A stretch of DNA of 64,000 nucleotides, taken from assembly GCF_000722695.1 (NCBI RefSeq), contig NZ_JPFU01000013.1, positions 744,001 to 808,000 of the forward strand, read 5' to 3'. The stretch's first letter is position 1; each line of letters begins with the position of its first letter. The translations under genes and the position numbers were made by a program. Shown here piece by piece: positions 17,867 to 26,607 of the stretch. A model generated the notes under the pieces. The model did no database searches, was not told where the DNA came from, and worked only from the letters and a program-made list of their open reading frames with translations. This stretch comes from Streptococcus mitis (GTDB taxonomy: Bacteria > Bacillota > Bacilli > Lactobacillales > Streptococcaceae).

Positions 17867-17956
17867 TTAAGATATATCATTTATTTTCCTATTCATCAAA
17901 TCGAAAATCATTACATCTCTAGTCAAACTTGAGAAGTTTGTTTGGTGTTGTTTCAT
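17867..17956 (-). CDS. 29-residue peptide gene
   Basis: A 30-codon frame starts at an ATG seven bases after AAAGGAT and ends at 17867. The product begins MKQHQTNFSSLTRDV and is not strongly hydrophobic. It follows the DUF2786 gene by 34 bp on the same strand. A longer frame from 18076 exists but has no start signal and overlaps the DUF2786 gene. It may be real but is too short to be sure. Confidence 0.4.
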   Translation of the reverse strand: MKQHQTNFSSLTRDVMIFDLMNRKINDIS

Positions 17957-17990
17957 ATGTAATCCTTTCTTTAAGTAAGCCACTTTATAT

Positions 17991-18662
17991 TCATACTTGT
18001 AGTAATTCTTCTGATAGCAGCCTAGTCTCTTTTGCCTGTTCAAAACCAGCAATATAAGCCTCATAATCAACTTCAATTTCTATTTTTAGGCTTCTACTCT
18101 CTAATTTACCCATACGTAGTCGTTGTTCTTCCAAAACTTCTGCTGGGATTTTTACCATCAAACCAAATTCTTCTGATGATTGAGCCTGGTCCTGAAAACG
18201 TTGATCTATTCCGTTTAAGAAACCTAGTAAGTACGATTTCTTATAGTCTTTCCATCTTGCTCTTGAGACTGTAGGGAAAAGTCGTTTCAGTCGATATTTA
18301 AGGTATAAGAGCGCACCTTCGTAAACCTTACTACAAAATTCAGCATCAGATTGATATCCAAAGAAAATTATCTGTGTGATGCCATCTTCGTGAAGTCGTC
18401 TTCTTATCGTTTTACATCTAAAATTTTCACCTAAAATACCTGCCAACTTTTCTTGCCACCATGGAAGTCTATATTCCCATGTTCCTATTGTTTCACCAAT
18501 ATCTTTTTGAGTTTTACTATTCGTTAAATCATTCATAGAAAGATTATGCTTCACCATAAGTCTTTGAGCCATAAGAAGTGCAGTCTGCCCCTCTTCATCG
18601 TTTGGTGCATCGTAAGCTAATTCTAAAAGGTTTTGTATCTTCTCAATAATTTTATTATCCAT
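17991..18662 (-). CDS. DUF2786-containing protein
   Basis: The start is taken as the ATG at 18662, one base after the stop of the upstream zinc-ribbon gene, which gives 223 residues. The N-terminus (DNKIIEKIQNLLELAYDAPNDE, then LMAQRLMVKHNLSM) is the DUF2786 signature. The rest holds WWQEKLAGILGENFRCKT and a basic helical part. The family is common on phages and mobile elements; its biochemical role is not established. It is cotranscribed with its two upstream neighbours. Confidence 0.8.
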   Translation of the reverse strand: MDNKIIEKIQNLLELAYDAPNDEEGQTALLMAQRLMVKHNLSMNDLTNSKTQKDIGETIGTWEYRLPWWQEKLAGILGENFRCKTIRRRLHEDGITQIIFFGYQSDAEFCSKVYEGALLYLKYRLKRLFPTVSRARWKDYKKSYLLGFLNGIDQRFQDQAQSSEEFGLMVKIPAEVLEEQRLRMGKLESRSLKIEIEVDYEAYIAGFEQAKETRLLSEELLQV

Positions 18663-18663
18663 A

Positions 18664-19125
18664 TCAATCCACATGTTTATACTTTCTAGATAAGGAACTA
18701 GCGTAATGTTTTGAATCATTAACCTTTGCATTATAAAAAATCATATTATCCCCAATAATTTCTTGCCATTTAGGAATCTCCTCGCGATAAATGCGATTAA
18801 GTCCATAAAAGTTCCTTACAATAAATCTAACAGCTCCAATATGATCTCCTAAACCAACCACACACAACACATCATGTTCCATATCATATACCCAATGACT
18901 TTTTGAATTTGTCAGTATTTCCCAAGCAAATTCCCAATCTCTCTCTAGCCAATCATGCCCTGGTCTGTAATAAACTTTTGTCTGACAAGATTCATCATTA
19001 AATCCATAAAAACAGTGGCTACACAGCGTTCTGTTTTTATCTACCCACCAACAAGGACCATACTTTTCATTGATGCAAGGTGTAACCCAGTTGCAAGAAC
19101 ATCGTCTACAAATTCCAGTCTCCAT
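18664..19125 (-). CDS. Zinc-ribbon ICE/phage-type protein
   Basis: This 153-residue protein begins with a Cys-rich zinc-binding region (CRRCSCNWVTPC, then GPCWWVDKNRTLCSHC) that is common in phage and ICE proteins. An uncharacterised C-terminal domain follows (DMEHDVLCVVGLGDHIGAVRF). AAGGAG precedes the ATG by seven bases. Its stop codon is one base from the start of the DUF2786 gene, so the two are coupled. Function unknown; nucleic-acid binding is plausible from the Cys pattern. Confidence 0.75.
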   Translation of the reverse strand: METGICRRCSCNWVTPCINEKYGPCWWVDKNRTLCSHCFYGFNDESCQTKVYYRPGHDWLERDWEFAWEILTNSKSHWVYDMEHDVLCVVGLGDHIGAVRFIVRNFYGLNRIYREEIPKWQEIIGDNMIFYNAKVNDSKHYASSLSRKYKHVD

Positions 19126-19138
19126 GCTTTACTCCTTC

Positions 19139-19507
19139 CTACACATATCCCATCAATTCTGGATTAAATTCTAGAGTCAACCATAAGGCTTCATCCTGAG
19201 TCAATTGGCTAGTTTGTCCCCATGTTTCATCTCTTGCTCTTCTGGAGTAAGGATAACTGCCATGTTTATTTCTAGGCTTTAATTCATGAATAACATCGTC
19301 TTTAATAACTTCCCAAAGTAGACTAGAGGGCTTATAATAATAACCGTCTCCAAGCCAAACTCTATTGAGTTCATCGTATACAGATACTTTTTCATCAGAA
19401 TTTCCTTCAGGGATACAATCAACCATATTTTCATTCTTATCAAGATCTATTACATCGAAAATTTCTAGCGAATCAATATCCATAACAATTTCAATATTAT
19501 CTGACAT
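19139..19507 (-). CDS. Uncharacterised acidic ICE protein
   Basis: The start is the ATG at 19507 with AAGGAG upstream, which gives 122 residues; a longer frame reaching 19573 lacks such a site. The protein is acidic (MSDNIEIVMDIDSLEIFDVI) and ends LTLEFNPELMGYV. No family recognised. It is the first gene of the small minus-strand ICE operon and the last gene I assign to the ICE. Confidence 0.7.
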   Translation of the reverse strand: MSDNIEIVMDIDSLEIFDVIDLDKNENMVDCIPEGNSDEKVSVYDELNRVWLGDGYYYKPSSLLWEVIKDDVIHELKPRNKHGSYPYSRRARDETWGQTSQLTQDEALWLTLEFNPELMGYV

Positions 19508-19700
19508 TTTTTCTCCTTTCCTTAATTTTGGCAACGAAAAAAGAGAACGAATTTCCTCGTCCTCTACATACATTTATATGTTTATTGCATTTCTCAAAAC
19601 TCTAGACACTTACTGGAAAAATCTTATTTGACTCTGTAGAAAAAGATTGAGCATTCCCATGTGCGTGAAATGCTATTAATTAAATGAATCTATTTCACTT
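19508..19700. other. Probable right boundary zone of the ICE
   Basis: About 190 bp without a gene separates the last ICE-type gene from a host-type lipoprotein gene. I see no tRNA, no integrase and no obvious direct repeat; the matching att repeat would be beyond the left edge of the window. The boundary is inferred only from the change in gene content. Confidence 0.35.
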
Positions 19701-20759
19701 CTAGTCTACACGATATAAGAATTGTTCTGGTTTATTATGTACTGGAAATGAAGCACGATAGATGATTCTATCTTTACTAATATCCGAAGCGTCTGATATT
19801 ATTCCATCCATAGATGTCTCATCAGGTATTCTAACTCCTGCTGGTATGAATTGAATAAAGACTCCAAAAGATGGACCTGAATAGCGAGCTCGTAGAAACT
19901 CATTTACTATTTCTGATTCTGCAACTTTAACTGTAAACTGTTCTGGAGCCACTAACCCATCCTTGCTAAAGACTAGGTCTTCTCCTCCGTGACCATTACT
20001 CCATCTTCCTTCAATACTAGAGAAATCTCCATTTTTTATGGCGTTAATATCCATTTTCCCAGAAGTATGTTGGTTTGTTGAAGATGATGTCTCAGCTGTC
20101 CCCTTATCTGCACTTGCTCCTCCAGGAATCTTATCTGAAACAGACTTCCAACTTAGGGTTTCTAGAGAAATAGGCGAACCGACACCAAGATCTGCTAACT
20201 CTTGAGCTTCCTTGGCCTTCACCAAGGACTGGCCATCCTCACTAAATTGATAGTGGACATAGATGTGACTCGTTGCTGTACCAGCCCCACGATAAAGCAG
20301 AGAATTGTCTGGCAAAATACCGACTGTCATTCTCTCACCAATCTGGTCTAAACGATTTTCTTGATTGGTCAGACGGATCACCTTTCCATCTTTCAAAGTA
20401 CGGATATCAAGCAAACTCTTTTCGCCACTCTTCATTTCAAGAGCAAGCAAGAGTTCATCCACTCCGTCGTTATTCAAATCTGTATTGTGGTAAACCACAT
20501 CTGTGTAAAAACCTTGAGAAGACTTCACTTGACTAGCCAAAGGATTGACCTCCATACCTGTAGGAAAGATACCTTTGGTTACTTTTTCATAGTCATCGAG
20601 AACCTTGTTATATTGGCTGTAATCTATCTCTGGTGTCGCTACAGATGTATCTGATGTTGAAGCAGATGGTGTTTCCGAGCTTTTGTTCCAAGGTAGATAC
20701 TGACAGCCTCCCAAAACCAGTGTCAGTAAAAGCGTTGTGGCTAATAAAAACTTTTTCAT
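19701..20759 (-). CDS. DUF6287-type lipoprotein
   Basis: This 352-residue lipoprotein has a lipobox (LVLGGC, Cys19), a Ser/Thr-rich linker and an extracellular first domain (~45-215, with NTDLNNDGVDELLLALEM, a calcium-binding-like loop). A second Ser/Thr linker follows, then a C-terminal domain starting MDINAIKNGDFSSIEGRWSN, typical of DUF6287 in streptococcal surface proteins. GGGAG precedes the ATG. Its role is not known. It is the first gene to the right of the ICE and reads toward it. Confidence 0.82.
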   Translation of the reverse strand: MKKFLLATTLLLTLVLGGCQYLPWNKSSETPSASTSDTSVATPEIDYSQYNKVLDDYEKVTKGIFPTGMEVNPLASQVKSSQGFYTDVVYHNTDLNNDGVDELLLALEMKSGEKSLLDIRTLKDGKVIRLTNQENRLDQIGERMTVGILPDNSLLYRGAGTATSHIYVHYQFSEDGQSLVKAKEAQELADLGVGSPISLETLSWKSVSDKIPGGASADKGTAETSSSTNQHTSGKMDINAIKNGDFSSIEGRWSNGHGGEDLVFSKDGLVAPEQFTVKVAESEIVNEFLRARYSGPSFGVFIQFIPAGVRIPDETSMDGIISDASDISKDRIIYRASFPVHNKPEQFLYRVD

Positions 20760-20820
20760 ATTACTCCCTTATCTAAGAGAAAGGAACCAGCCTGTGCTAA
20801 TTCCTTTCACTATTTTTATT

Positions 20821-21930
20821 TTATTTAACCCACTTACCTGATTCATCCACTTGATAACCATCTGGGGTACGTTCGTTGACTGCCATCTTACCATTTGACT
20901 TGAGATAATAGTCACCTACCCATGTGTTACGCGCATAGCTACCTTCTGATGTTAAGTAGTAGTATGAATCATAGTTCTTATCAAAAATCCACTCTTTTGT
21001 AGCCATCTTGCCATTTGATTTAACATAATAACTATCAACCCAAGTACTGTAAGAATAGCTTCCCTCAGACGTTAGATAATAGTAGGCACCATAGTTCTTA
21101 TCAAAAATCCACTCACTCTTAGCCATGTAACCACCTGATTTAAGGTAATAGTTTCCTATCCAAGAATTTTGGACAAAGTTACCTGAAGCATCTAGGTAGA
21201 AGTAGGAATTATAGTTTTTATCGAAAATCCACTTACTAGTGACTTTAGTGCCATTCTGGTAGTAGGATAAACCTGACCAACCAGATTGAACCCTATTAGA
21301 AGTTGATTTTGGACTTTGATTAGTTTTAGAATTTCCAACTGATCTTGTACTTTCTACAGCTTGTGCATTATCAACCAGTTTAGAATTCTCTACTGGCTTA
21401 GAACTCTCTGCTACCTTAGAACTCTCTGCTGGCTGTGTAGTTAAACTTGCTTCATCTTTTACATATTTTCCATCTTTAACAGTAATAAGATTTGACCTTC
21501 CTAAAAACTTTTGACCCCTTAGATACTGATGGCTAAATTCAAAGTAATACTTCCCATCTGGTAACTTTTCAAACTTATTAACACTTACATGCTTAGAAGG
21601 TACATAATAAAAATCTTTCTCAAGCCCTTTCTCTTTGCTCACTTCACCAAATTCTGGACCTCTATAGCCCCAAACTTGTTCATGTGTATCGGCACTAAAT
21701 AACGTGGGAACGATATCTTCAGACTCTTCCAAAAAAGGAGTCGCCTTAATTTTTAAGACAAGATGCTTATCCCCAAGCACTTCTGCTTTTACATCAAGAG
21801 AAGCCTGAGTTGTGTCAGCCTGCACCGTTTGTGCTGAAAAAGGTAGAACTCCTGCTGTGTCTACAAGAGAGACAAGACCAAATGTTGCAGCCGCTAGGCT
21901 TGTTACTAAAACTGTTTTTGACTTCATCAT
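20821..21930 (-). CDS. Choline-binding surface protein with unique N-terminal domain
   Basis: This 369-residue secreted protein has a signal peptide (to ~VQA), an N-terminal domain (~45-155, with KADVLGDKHLVLKIKA-like strands) and a Ser/Glu/Lys-rich linker with repeated ESSK-type units. A C-terminal choline-binding array follows (IFDKNYGAYYYLTSEGSYSY-type repeats of ~43 residues). The ATG at 21930 is seven bases after AGGAG. Its promoter has an extended -10 (TGCTATACT) but no clear -35, so an activator is likely; the divergent Rgg-type gene is the obvious candidate. The N-terminal fold is not recognised; a NEAT- or Ig-like beta domain is possible. Confidence 0.85.
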   Translation of the reverse strand: MMKSKTVLVTSLAAATFGLVSLVDTAGVLPFSAQTVQADTTQASLDVKAEVLGDKHLVLKIKATPFLEESEDIVPTLFSADTHEQVWGYRGPEFGEVSKEKGLEKDFYYVPSKHVSVNKFEKLPDGKYYFEFSHQYLRGQKFLGRSNLITVKDGKYVKDEASLTTQPAESSKVAESSKPVENSKLVDNAQAVESTRSVGNSKTNQSPKSTSNRVQSGWSGLSYYQNGTKVTSKWIFDKNYNSYFYLDASGNFVQNSWIGNYYLKSGGYMAKSEWIFDKNYGAYYYLTSEGSYSYSTWVDSYYVKSNGKMATKEWIFDKNYDSYYYLTSEGSYARNTWVGDYYLKSNGKMAVNERTPDGYQVDESGKWVK

Positions 21931-21961
21931 CAAAGATCTCCTTTAAATTTTTATTGTTTAC

Positions 21962-22107
21962 GGTTACAGTATAGCATGCTATTTACCTTATTTACGAAAA
22001 GCGTATTTATATTTACCTTTATTGAACAATTACCCCCCCCCCCCGAAAAAGCGTAACTATATTTACTTTTTTCTAAAAATTCCCTTAAAAACTGGTAGAA
22101 TTATGAT
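21962..22107. promoter_or_regulatory. Divergent CBP/rgg promoter with 12-base poly(C) tract
   Basis: The -10 of the CBP gene is TATACT (minus strand, 21968-21973) with a TG extension and no -35. A perfect palindrome, ATAGCATGCTAT (21971-21982), overlaps it. Two ~22 bp direct repeats, each CGAAAA(A)GCGTA..TATATTTAC, lie at 21995-22016 and 22044-22066. Twelve C residues (22033-22044) sit between them. The repeats are candidate Rgg sites. A change in C number would alter their spacing and phase. Confidence 0.6.
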
Positions 22108-22139
22108 AGAATGGAAAAAAGGACTTGAGGAGATTTAGG

Positions 22140-23069
22140 ATGCAAGATGAAAGTGTGTATGGATTAGTCTATAAGGCCATCCGTGAGGAGAGAGGATTTA
22201 CACAGAAGGAAGCTGCTGGGTCTACAGTGACTCCTCATTTTTTACGTCAGTTTGAGCAAGGGAAATCTCGAATAACCATTCAAAAATTTGAAGAGATTCT
22301 ATCTAATATTGGAATTGATAAAGAAACCTTTGATAGTCTCAAAACTCAGATGTTTCCAACGGAATTTCATAAATTACAGGCTCAGGTTGCTGATTTAGCC
22401 TATAAGCGTGAATTTAAAAAGATCCTTAGTTTTATTAATCAACCCATGGAAAATCCTGGGATCGCTGAACACTATGTGATTGCCAATCGTGTAGTCAATA
22501 AATTTGCTATCGCAAACATCATCGGCGATTCTTTTCTGACTCCAAAAGATTATCAAGAACTAGAATATATCAAGAACTATTTGAGCGAATTGGACGACTG
22601 GAACAAAATTGAGGTCAATATCTTTTCATCTATCCTGCCTCACTTTTCAATCGAATTTTTAGACTACAGACTCTACCACTTATTAGATACTCTCAAAAAA
22701 CAGACTGAATACCATTCAATCCGTACTGCTGACTACTATATCGCCTGCTTAAGAACTGCTATCAAGCATTACTCTGTCAATGGCTACTATGATAAGGCTG
22801 AGAATTTAGCGGTGAAGACTCTGGAAGTAATTAATGCCTTCCCTCTATTGAGTACCAAGATGATAGAAATGATTAATCTTTCCATGGAACGAGCTAATAA
22901 TTTTCTCAGACAGGATGACGTCAGAGGACTAGAACTTGCAAAACACATTTTTGCTAGTCTCGATAACTTTGAAAAAATTTATCCAAATCAACTTTTGACA
23001 CGAATGAGAGAAGACTTCTTTGCAACTGTCACACAACTCAATCACACTGGGCAACCTTTAGACATCTAG
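22140..23069 (+). CDS. Rgg/GadR/MutR-family transcriptional regulator
   Basis: The start is the ATG at 22140, seven bases after GAGGAG, giving 309 residues. An N-terminal helix-turn-helix (~8-62: REERGFTQKEAAGSTVTPHFLRQFEQG) is followed by an all-helical C-terminal domain of the Rgg type (TPR-like helices, ~75-305), which binds a peptide in known Rgg proteins. No short hydrophobic peptide gene is evident next to it, so it may be a stand-alone Rgg. It probably activates the divergent choline-binding protein gene. A bidirectional terminator follows it. Confidence 0.85.
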   Translation: MQDESVYGLVYKAIREERGFTQKEAAGSTVTPHFLRQFEQGKSRITIQKFEEILSNIGIDKETFDSLKTQMFPTEFHKLQAQVADLAYKREFKKILSFINQPMENPGIAEHYVIANRVVNKFAIANIIGDSFLTPKDYQELEYIKNYLSELDDWNKIEVNIFSSILPHFSIEFLDYRLYHLLDTLKKQTEYHSIRTADYYIACLRTAIKHYSVNGYYDKAENLAVKTLEVINAFPLLSTKMIEMINLSMERANNFLRQDDVRGLELAKHIFASLDNFEKIYPNQLLTRMREDFFATVTQLNHTGQPLDI

Positions 23070-23084
23070 TCTAGAAATCAAAAA

Positions 23085-23118
23085 AAGCTTGAGGAATCTT
23101 GTATTTCCTCAGGCTTTT
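23085..23118. terminator. Bidirectional terminator between rgg-type gene and mutS2
   Basis: GCTTGAGGAA pairs with TTCCTCAGGC, with A residues before and T residues after, so it can end transcripts from both convergent genes. Confidence 0.85.
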
Positions 23119-23119
23119 C

Positions 23120-25456
23120 TTATCCTTTAAAAGTCACAATAGTCGCACCACTACCTCCAGCATTTTGTGGGGCATAGCCGAAACTCTTGACATGCTTGTT
23201 TCTTTGTAGGTATTTGGTGACACCTTCACGGATAACACCTGTTCCGATACCATGGATGATATCAACTTGAGCCATATTGTTAAGCAAAGCTTGGTCGATA
23301 AAGGCATCTAGCTCATTCATGGCTTCTTCATAACGTTTGCCTCGAAGGTCCAGTCTTGCTTGTGGGCCACGACCAGAAGTCCGTTTCACAACATTGACCT
23401 GTTTCTTCTTGACTTGCTTTTCTTGCTGGGCTTGAACAAGGTCAAATTCTTTTTCTTCCAAGGTCATCTTAATCAGACCGACTTGGGCTTCCCAGCGGCC
23501 GTCCTTAAGCTGACTTGTCAAAGTACCACGCTGACCGTAACTGAGAACCACGATATCATCTCCCACCTTGGGAGCTCGTTTTTTCTTGGCCTTTTGAAGG
23601 ACCTTGTTTTTAGACAAATCTACTTTTTCAGGAGCCAATTTTTTCAACTTGGCCTTGGCTTCAATGATTTCATGGGGTTTGAGCTGGGACTTACTATGGA
23701 GATTTTTGAGAATCTGATCACTCTCACTGAGGGCCATGTCCACAATCTCAGTAGCCTGTTCACGCGCCTTATTAAGCTCCGTTTCCTTTTCACGATTGAG
23801 TTCGTTGTAAAGTTTTTTGAGCGCACGGTTCATCTTGAGATTTTCTTGCTCCACCTCACGGATATTGTCCAAGCGTTTACGGCTTTCCAGCGTCTGCTCT
23901 TCCAGTTGCTCAATAATCCGATTGACATCATTGTCCTGATTGACCTGCTGGCTGGCATCCCCTACGATGACTTCAGATAGGCCTAGACGTTTGGCAATTT
24001 CGAAGGCATTGCTTCGGCCAGGCACACCCTGCATAAAGCGATAGGTAGGGCGAAGAGTTGCAGTATCAAACTCCATGCTGGCATTTTGCACAAAGGCTGT
24101 CTCAATACCGTAGGCCTTGAGTTCCGGATAGTGGGTCGTCGCCATGGTCTTGACTTGACGTAGGCGAAGGTCCTCCAGAATAGCCATGGCAAGAGCAGCT
24201 CCTTCTTGAGGGTCTGTACCAGCTCCCAACTCATCCAAGAGTAAGAGTGAATGTTGATTGACCTTGCCAAGAATATCCACAATATTGGTCATGTGGCTAG
24301 AGAAGGTAGACAAGCTCTGCTCAATAGATTGCTCATCCCCAATATCAGCAAAAATTTCTTCAAAAATACCAACACGACTTCCCTTATCAGCTAAAATCGG
24401 CAAGCCTGACTGGGCCATGACCTGCGTCAATCCCAGAGTTTTGAGCATGATGGTCTTCCCACCTGTATTAGGACCTGTAATGACAATCGCTGTTAAATCT
24501 TGACCAAAATGGACATCATTTGCGACGGCATTTTTGACCAAAGGATGGCAGACATGGAGCAGTTGAATCTCTTGATTTTCTGATAGCTGAGGAACGACTG
24601 CTTGCCTTTCTTGGATAAAGCAAACCTTGGCACGAATCAAGTCCAGATGGCCGATAATCCAGGCGTCATTGGCAATATCAGCCGCATGAGGGCGGACACG
24701 TTCAGAAATTTCTTGGAGAATGCGAAGCATTTCATAGCGCTCATCTGCTCGTAAACTGGCAATTTCTTCGCTCAGTTTGACCACCTCACGGGGTTCGATA
24801 TAGACGGTATTTCCACTAGCAGAAATATCATGAACAACACCTGCAATCTTATTGCGGTAGGTGTTTTTGACTGGTAAAACCTGACGGCCATTTCTGCTGG
24901 CAACAATCCCTTCTGTCAACATCTGCGCTTTTTTCTTGAGCAAGTCTTGCAAGACATCGCGTACCTGACTCTCGCTATCATGGATTTTTCGACGGATGCG
25001 CGCCAATTCTTCACTGGCAAAGTTCTCAATGAAACCTGCATCATTAAAGGCTTGGAGATTTCCTTGTAATTGCGGAAAATCATGTAATTTCTCAAACCAA
25101 AGGGCTAATTCTGTCAAGCTAACATTTTCTAGATTAGCATAAAAACTTTGAAGCTCTCGGCTGGCAAGAAGCACGCGCTTCAAGAGTAGGAACTCCTCGA
25201 TATTGAGATCCGCCCCCATCTCCAACCGCTTGCAGACTCCTGCGATTTCCTTGGTTGCGAGAATGGTAAAATGCGGTTGCTCAACAAAAAGAGCCTGCAT
25301 TTCCTTCATCTCAGCAAAAGCCTGTTTGATTTTTTCTGCTTTGGCAGTCGGAGCCAGCTGTCTCAATTGCTCTAGGCCCTGCTCGGTCAACAAATGGGGT
25401 TCAAACAAGGCCTTGACCTTATTAAACTCTAATATTTCTAATATTTTCTTATTCAT
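23120..25456 (-). CDS. mutS2: MutS2 ATPase/endonuclease
   Basis: This 778-residue protein is full length for MutS2. It has a helical core (~1-290), a MutS-type ATPase with Walker A GPNTGGKT and Walker [14 protein letters not shown], a long coiled coil (~520-620), a KOW-like part ([17 protein letters not shown]), and a C-terminal Smr nuclease domain ([12 protein letters not shown] ... [13 protein letters not shown]). MutS2 limits homologous recombination and, in Bacillus, acts on collided ribosomes. It lies downstream of zapA-cvpA on the same strand, with a terminator and a RUP copy in between. Confidence 0.97.
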   Translation of the reverse strand: MNKKILEILEFNKVKALFEPHLLTEQGLEQLRQLAPTAKAEKIKQAFAEMKEMQALFVEQPHFTILATKEIAGVCKRLEMGADLNIEEFLLLKRVLLASRELQSFYANLENVSLTELALWFEKLHDFPQLQGNLQAFNDAGFIENFASEELARIRRKIHDSESQVRDVLQDLLKKKAQMLTEGIVASRNGRQVLPVKNTYRNKIAGVVHDISASGNTVYIEPREVVKLSEEIASLRADERYEMLRILQEISERVRPHAADIANDAWIIGHLDLIRAKVCFIQERQAVVPQLSENQEIQLLHVCHPLVKNAVANDVHFGQDLTAIVITGPNTGGKTIMLKTLGLTQVMAQSGLPILADKGSRVGIFEEIFADIGDEQSIEQSLSTFSSHMTNIVDILGKVNQHSLLLLDELGAGTDPQEGAALAMAILEDLRLRQVKTMATTHYPELKAYGIETAFVQNASMEFDTATLRPTYRFMQGVPGRSNAFEIAKRLGLSEVIVGDASQQVNQDNDVNRIIEQLEEQTLESRKRLDNIREVEQENLKMNRALKKLYNELNREKETELNKAREQATEIVDMALSESDQILKNLHSKSQLKPHEIIEAKAKLKKLAPEKVDLSKNKVLQKAKKKRAPKVGDDIVVLSYGQRGTLTSQLKDGRWEAQVGLIKMTLEEKEFDLVQAQQEKQVKKKQVNVVKRTSGRGPQARLDLRGKRYEEAMNELDAFIDQALLNNMAQVDIIHGIGTGVIREGVTKYLQRNKHVKSFGYAPQNAGGSGATIVTFKG

Positions 25457-25492
25457 CTTTATTTCCTTGTCTTTGAATGTCTAGGTGTATGA

Positions 25493-25605
25493 TACTCAAT
25501 GAAAATCAAAGAGCAAACTAGGAAGCTAGCCACAGGTTGCTCAAAACAGTGTTTTGAGGTTGCAGATGGAAGCTGACGTGGTTTGAAGAGATTTTCGAAG
25601 AGTAT
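25493..25605. repeat. RUP-type repeat, copy 1
   Basis: A 113 bp element with ends TACTCAATGAAAATC and TTTTCGAAGAGTAT, followed by TA. Its centre differs from the other copies (TCAAAACAGTGTTTTGAGG hairpin). It resembles the pneumococcal RUP element, thought to be mobilised by an IS630-type transposase. Confidence 0.8.
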
Positions 25606-25647
25606 TAGCTTTTTACATTCTGATAGATTCTAGTCAATCTGTAAACA

Positions 25648-25676
25648 AAGGGCTAGGAAAACTCCTGCCCTTTTTA
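25648..25676 (-). terminator. cvpA terminator
   Basis: AAAGGGC..GGA and TCC..GCCCTTT pair directly after the cvpA stop region, with T-rich sequence downstream on the minus strand. Confidence 0.7.
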
Positions 25677-26222
25677 TCCGATTAAATTTGTCACCCAGAT
25701 TTGTTTGAGCCAACTGGTTGTTACTGGTATGCTCTGGATGATGTGTTTTGCGACGATACTCTTTTCAAGAGGATTTTGTATAGCTGCCATGGGAATGGTT
25801 GCTAGTATGGTCAAGACCATTTGCAAGACAAATAAGGTCACCAACATGGACAAGATACCTGCTGAAACTTGGAACAACTTGCCACCCAGTTTTTTACTAG
25901 GAAGTAAGTGTAAGAGGAGACCAAGCAAACGACCGATGCTATAGACAACCCCGAAAACCAACAAGTAGCCGATACCTGCGTAAAAGACCTTATCCAACTG
26001 AAAGAGTTGATCCGATGGGAAAAAGAAAGTTCCCTGACCTTCCTGCGGATTTGCATAAGGGAGCAATAAATGGAATTGCTCACCAAGCCCCTTGTAAAAC
26101 TGGCCAGCCATAAAAGCCGATGCCATGGCTGAAATCAGGTAATAAACCTGCAAGAGCAAGCCTCTCCGATAGCCGATATAAAATCCCCAAGCCAAGACCA
26201 ATAGAAGAAGGAGTGAAATCAT
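25674..26222 (-). CDS. CvpA-family membrane protein
   Basis: This 182-residue protein has four transmembrane helices (~2-20, 25-45, 78-100, 112-135) and the opening (LLLLVLAWGFYIGYRRGL) typical of CvpA/colicin V production proteins. Its molecular role is unresolved; it affects envelope and secretion phenotypes in other bacteria. Its ATG overlaps the zapA stop codon (ATGA), so the two are coupled. Confidence 0.9.
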   Translation of the reverse strand: MISLLLLLVLAWGFYIGYRRGLLLQVYYLISAMASAFMAGQFYKGLGEQFHLLLPYANPQEGQGTFFFPSDQLFQLDKVFYAGIGYLLVFGVVYSIGRLLGLLLHLLPSKKLGGKLFQVSAGILSMLVTLFVLQMVLTILATIPMAAIQNPLEKSIVAKHIIQSIPVTTSWLKQIWVTNLIG

Positions 26223-26521
26223 AAGGAATCCTCAATCTTGCTCTGTTCTTGCTTGCAGGTCACAAGCTTGTGACGGAGTTCTTCTAACTCTTGCTCCTTA
26301 TCGTCAAATTCAATCTCACGGCTGAGTTGAGTTGACAAACAGTTAACTGCCAACAAAAGAGCGATTGTTTCATCGTCTGCATTTGGCATTTGTTCTTTAA
26401 TTGCTTGGTATTTTTCTGTCGCAACCTTGGCGATTTCCTCCATAAAAAGGTTATCATGCTCGCTTGTCAAGGTTAATGATTTTTTCCCGAATGTAAATTT
26501 GAATCGATTTAGATTTGCCAT
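26219..26521 (-). CDS. zapA: Cell division protein ZapA
   Basis: The start is the ATG at 26521 after AGGTGA, giving 100 residues. It has the ZapA pattern: an N-terminal strand part (NRFKFTFGKKSLTLTSEHDN), then a helix with DDETIALLLAVNCLSTQL, then a coiled coil (~65-98). ZapA bundles FtsZ filaments at the division ring. It is the first gene of zapA-cvpA-mutS2. Confidence 0.9.
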   Translation of the reverse strand: MANLNRFKFTFGKKSLTLTSEHDNLFMEEIAKVATEKYQAIKEQMPNADDETIALLLAVNCLSTQLSREIEFDDKEQELEELRHKLVTCKQEQSKIEDSL

Positions 26522-26538
26522 AAAATTCACCTCACGAT

Positions 26539-26567
26539 ATTATACCAAAATTCGCTAATTTTGTCAG
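26539..26567 (-). promoter_or_regulatory. zapA promoter
   Basis: On the minus strand CTGACA and TATAAT are separated by 17 bp and end about 20 bp before the zapA start codon. Confidence 0.75.
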
Positions 26568-26607
26568 TTTTTACAAATTTGCCTGCTTTTATGGTACAAT
26601 AGAAACT

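Noticed and set aside
18663..18731. Upstream extension of the DUF2786 gene to 18731
   Set aside because: It would overlap the preceding zinc-ribbon gene and has no ribosome site; the coupled ATG at 18662 fits better.
20779..20808. GAAAGGAA/TTCCTTTC hairpin between the CBP and lipoprotein genes as a terminator
   Set aside because: The T-rich side faces the + strand, where no gene ends. On the minus strand, where it is needed, the exit side is weak, so it was not listed as a feature.
23360..23980. 206-codon + strand frame inside mutS2
   Set aside because: It is a shadow of the conserved mutS2 gene with no start signal.
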